DNA of 64,000 bases from Rhizomucor pusillus (lineage: Eukaryota; Mucoromycota; Mucoromycetes; Mucorales; Lichtheimiaceae), in assembly GCA_900175165.2 (NCBI GenBank), contig FWWN02000230.1:1-64000 (forward strand), in the 5' to 3' direction. A model generated the notes under the pieces. It was given only the letters and a program-made list of their open reading frames with translations. It was not told the DNA's origin and did no database searches. The position numbers and the translations under genes are program-made. This document shows, piece after piece, positions 59,198 to 64,000 of the stretch; position 1 is the stretch's first letter, and each line of letters starts with the position of its first letter.

Positions 59198-59794
59198 GCC
59201 AAGAAATACAGGACGTCATACTTCTGAGCACGGAATATAGATTGCGCGACCATGTTCAGGTTTCAGCTGTCAGGGACTTTATCCGAGGAATGCTGTCTTT
59301 TTTTCGTTTTCTTGAAGAGCCGGTTCTCTTGCTTCATATTCATACTAATAGAATGTCCTGCTAAGTCTAGCTTTCTGGGAAAAAATGTATACGCAAAGTG
59401 GGTTATCGATTCATGTCCATGCGTGACTTTTTGAGTTTCCTCCAGATGTCCATTTTTATAAATCAGCGATTGTCCGTCCCCACTCCTATTCCTATTTTCC
59501 GTCTCGAGAAATATGTAGTTAATGAAAGCTTAACTCTAGTATATTTTTAACATATTCATGGATATTCTGTGTGCCAAGCTATGTGGACAAGACTTTCTGC
59601 TTATGCTACGTCTGATTTGTAAACATACGGCATTTGATTTTTGATAATATGCGATACCAATTTTCATTGGCGGTGGGGTGCGACATTACTTTCCGGAAAC
59701 AGGGAAAGAGCGTATCTAATGATTCTTAATGCCTCGTCGCACAAAGAATCCATTATGTATATGCATAATATTTATATACATATATATATGTCTG

Positions 59795-60150
59795 TATATT
59801 TCATACCTGAAGCCTTGAACAATCGAGGTTGAAAATCCGTAGAAAGGAGGGCACCAACCAAGCAAATGAGAGCAAAGGCGCAGAGACTGTAAAATAAGCC
59901 TTGATCGATCAAGCGTACGTTCTTGGCACGTTCTTCTATACTTCATACCCAATATCGTGACAATACTGATAGAGAATAACAGAGACCAGAGAAGCACGAA
60001 GCGGGAACCAAAAGAACTAGCGGCTGCAGAAACTAGCTGTCAGTAAAATGCGTCTTCCGTCGATATGTTCCTGTATACTTCGTAGCCGGTGCCGTGACAA
60101 TGCCAACAGAGACAAGCGGAAACAAGGGTGCCATCCAAGCAAGAAACCAG
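59795..60150. repeat. Diverged tandem repeat, period ~140 bp, about three copies
   Basis: Three units begin with similar sequence: TATATTTCATACCTGAAGCC (59795), TATACTTCATACCCAATATC (59937) and TATACTTCGTAGCCGGTGCC (~60074). Similarity extends further in each, e.g. CGTGACAAT in units two and three, and GCACCAACCAAGCAA versus GCCATCCAAGCAAG in one and three. On the minus strand each unit encodes a hydrophobic stretch followed by a K/R-Y motif. Weaker echoes may exist on both sides. Confidence 0.6.
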
Positions 60151-61056
60151 CTGCAGACCTGCTTGCAATCAAGATAAAGGTCATTAACGTTATCCATTGT
60201 TGCTTTTATTTTATTGTGTTACAAACCATTGATGCATTGGCAACAGAGGATCGTTGCGGAGTTGGAAAGAAGAAATGCATGTGCAGGACCAAAAGAGAAT
60301 GAACCGAAGGAGGCAACATCAAGAACCAGCCGGGTATTAAGAGCACGCTGAGGTACTTATGTTTGTACTATTGTACACCTAGGATTTTCAGGCGTGCCCC
60401 ATGTAAACCAGAAGACCGGTCAGAATCCGATGTGCCTTGTTGACCTGTCTATGCAGATGCTAAGGACCAGAAAATAACTATGTCGAATCCACTTTTGATA
60501 GGTATTTACGTTGACCAATGCAGATGAAAACGGAACAGACGGCAAAAAGAGTAAGAGAAAGAAGATGAGAACGGAAGGGAAGGAAGAGAAGAGAAGAAAA
60601 GAGAATCCAAAAAGACACAACCCGGATTTCTGGTTGGCTTTTTTTTTCCTTCGTTTGTTTCATTGCTCCCACTCTCTAAACTTGCTCCTTTTACGTCAAT
60701 CGCTATATATATGTGTATATTATGTGTATATCTTTGACCAAAAATTCCGTTTCTATGAGTTTCGGGCTTTCCATACGTACTCCTCGTCGCATCTCTGTAC
60801 GACGATTATGCGTTGACTTCTTGCATAACATGAACCGATACTCTCCCCCAGGAAGTTCAAACGCCGTCCTGACATCTGGTAATAACGTTTCCTTCATTCA
60901 AAGGAATACATGCCTATGTACATGGTAACTTTGATACAATATACAAGCTACTAACATTACAAACTCTCTGTACAAACCCGCCGCGTTCCACATTGATAAT
61001 TATTTGTAAGTTAGACCAAAAAGTGCAAGTCGATGACCCCCAAGTTTCCCCAGGCC

Positions 61057-61378
61057 TTATTGCCTTTTTTGGGCATTAGGCTGGATCACGGTAGGTCCCA
61101 AGCTTTGAGGTTGCCTTCCTTGTCTTGTCACCATCTGGTCGCCCTGAGATTCCCAGTAACTCTCCAACCAACTTCTTTTGGCTCCAATTTCTGAGTTAGC
61201 TTCCTTGTTTGGTACGCTGAGGTCCTCTGGTCCGCCGGGCAGGTCCCTCGACACAGTATTTGCCCCTTGTTCCACTGGCTGCACACTGGAGCAAGGCCTG
61301 TAAAGTATTTGGCAAGAGATGGGAACAGTAATATACTGTGAGACTTTGGGTAGGTGCTTTTAATGGAATAAGAAGCAA
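61057..61378 (-). mobile_element. Possible retroelement remnant (gag-like ORF)
   Basis: Two overlapping minus-strand frames share this segment. One (61057-61284) reads NTVSRDLPGGPEDLSVPNKE and continues RSWLESYWESQGDQMVTRQG. It is polar, P/Q/G-rich and GC-richer than its AT-rich surroundings, like capsid (gag) N-termini of LTR elements. There is no reverse transcriptase, protease or clear LTR pair, so the call is weak. Confidence 0.2.
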
Positions 61379-62248
61379 AGAATTAAGTCCACCGGTAGAT
61401 GATCGTAATAAGAGGGAGTTCTAATTGTTGTACCACCTCCATCATTATTGAACACTGATCAATCCATAAATACGACAGCCTGTCTTTCTACTGCTGTCGA
61501 CTCTGTTGGGAGTAAGCATGTCGTTCCCTGCAAGCTACAATGGCACTGTCTTGTAGGTTTTTAGCACATAAAACTTGAATTGAAAAGGAAGATGGAGACA
61601 AAAAGGGCCTTGTCCTTTGCTTTTTGGCAGCACTAACATCGTAGATTTAATTGTGGAGGTCTTAGTCTCCATGTTTAGCGTTGATCCTGTATTTTGTACT
61701 TTTCGGATAGACACTTGCAGTTAAACTTTGACTTGAATCTCTGATTCAACATAAAATTCGTTGGTCGTTTTGATCTTGTGTTGTTCTCACTGGATAGTCT
61801 TCCTCGACGAAACATTCAATTGCACGATCTTTAATATCAAAGTTTTCCAACGTGTCATGAAGTGTAAAAGATTCTTCTTGAGATATCCTGCAGAATATCG
61901 CATTACTGTTATTATTTATCGTTGTATCCCAGCTAATATGCGACTTGCCGTTACGTCTGTACCGATTCCTTGCAAGTTTATTTTCATGAACTTTTTACAT
62001 AAGCAGTTATTTTCTGCAGGTTCCTGCCGAAATTCAATGTAGTTTTATGATCAGTTTCGCATGTCAGCGTGAAGCTTGAGTTAGAGTTACATAGGATATT
62101 TGTGCAGTGACTCGAAGAACAGCAAGAGGATCTAGCTACAGGAGAACAAGGGAAAGCTATGTATTATATTTTAACGGTTACAAAACACCCCTCTCAAGTT
62201 TGCGTATTTTCCTCTTGATTTAAAAAGTGTGGCTGGCTGGGCATTAGC

Positions 62249-63687
<1,439 letters not shown>

Positions 63688-64000
63688 AAATTACTAAACA
63701 CAGTTTCTTCCTTTTATGGACTCCCTCTTTTAGTAATCCACTTCCTCCTTGAGCCGTAAAACACTAATCCGGCTAGACTTTAAAAATGTCTTCCTCCTGT
63801 TATCGGCTGTTTGCCACCTCTTTTTTCAAAAGTTCGCTGTGGAGGCACCTTTTTTCTGGAGGCTGTAGTGACTTGAGGAGTGGATAGAGCGCCGATTTTT
63901 TGATGGAACACAATAGTTAATTAAATTATACGCCCTCCACGCGCATTGGATGGAAGAGTGTATAACATGAAATGGGCTACAAAATGATATAAATTCAGGG
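63688..64000. other. Right edge, no gene seen
   Basis: The TGS1 3' UTR and ~250 bases without a recognisable exon. Any gene here would lie mostly outside the window. Confidence 0.5.

Larger units (their letters stand above)
59198..62248. other. Gene-poor 3-kb region
   Basis: No confident gene lies between the beta-helix gene and TGS1. It contains AT-rich palindromic sequence near 59755-59800, diverged ~140-bp tandem repeats (59795-60150), a purine-rich block (60535-60625) and a GC-richer ORF of gag-like composition (61057-61378). The mixture resembles decayed repetitive DNA. Confidence 0.5.

Overview
The window is nuclear DNA of a filamentous fungus, most likely an early-diverging lineage such as Mucoromycota (Mucorales or a relative). 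The evidence is dense genes on both strands, many short GT-AG introns (about 40-90 nt, often with CTAAC-like branch points), a fungal sterol C-22 desaturase (ERG5/CYP61), a complex I assembly factor, and chromatin proteins with animal-like architecture (BRPF-like and PHF14-like) that ascomycete yeasts have reduced or lost. No rRNA, tRNA, CRISPR array or intact transposon was recognised. Gene limits below come from reading exons and splice signals by eye; terminal codons are firmer than every internal junction.

Layout. 1.1-11.7 kb is a run of minus-strand genes with a chromatin flavour: an RTC4-domain protein, a discoidin-like (F-box-associated type) protein whose two parts are separated by a single in-frame TGA, a nucleoplasmin-like histone chaperone and a BRPF-type PHD/bromodomain/PWWP scaffold. 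12.4-19.8 kb holds NDUFAF5, a secreted GH37 trehalase, a head-to-head pair of nucleolar genes (UPF0390 protein and fibrillarin) and a DNAJB12-type ER J-protein. 20.2-30.7 kb holds an SH3 adaptor, inorganic pyrophosphatase, ERG5, the mitochondrial ATPase inhibitor IF1, V-ATPase subunit C and the ABC-F translation factor GCN20. 31.8-39.2 kb has a PHF14-like triple-PHD protein, folylpolyglutamate synthase and ATP-type PEP carboxykinase. A 34-base assembly gap and a GA microsatellite follow. 40.1-46.2 kb has an MIT-domain protein, a 42-residue small protein, an arrestin-like adaptor, a short orphan and ribosomal protein L35. 46.5-59.2 kb is again minus-strand: a UIM-bearing tyrosyl-DNA phosphodiesterase (TDP1), a DUF1399/GRDP protein, a kinase that fuses a calponin-homology domain, a Cdc7/Cdc15-type catalytic domain and a C1-like zinc finger, and a right-handed beta-helix protein. 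59.2-62.2 kb is gene-poor, with diverged tandem repeats and a gag-like ORF. TGS1 closes the window.

Most genes are conserved housekeeping functions with no operon-like logic. The functional groupings visible are RNA/nucleolar biology (fibrillarin, UPF0390, TGS1, RPL35, GCN20), chromatin reading (BRPF, PHF14-like, nucleoplasmin-like, RTC4) and energy or carbon metabolism (PCK1, IF1, V-ATPase C, pyrophosphatase, trehalase, NDUFAF5). The most unusual items are the CH-kinase-C1 fusion, the discoidin gene with its in-frame TGA, a perfect 14-bp hairpin upstream of PCK1, a 42-residue gene with its own TATA-like box, and the ~140-bp repeats at 59.8-60.2 kb. No clearly novel multi-gene system was found.
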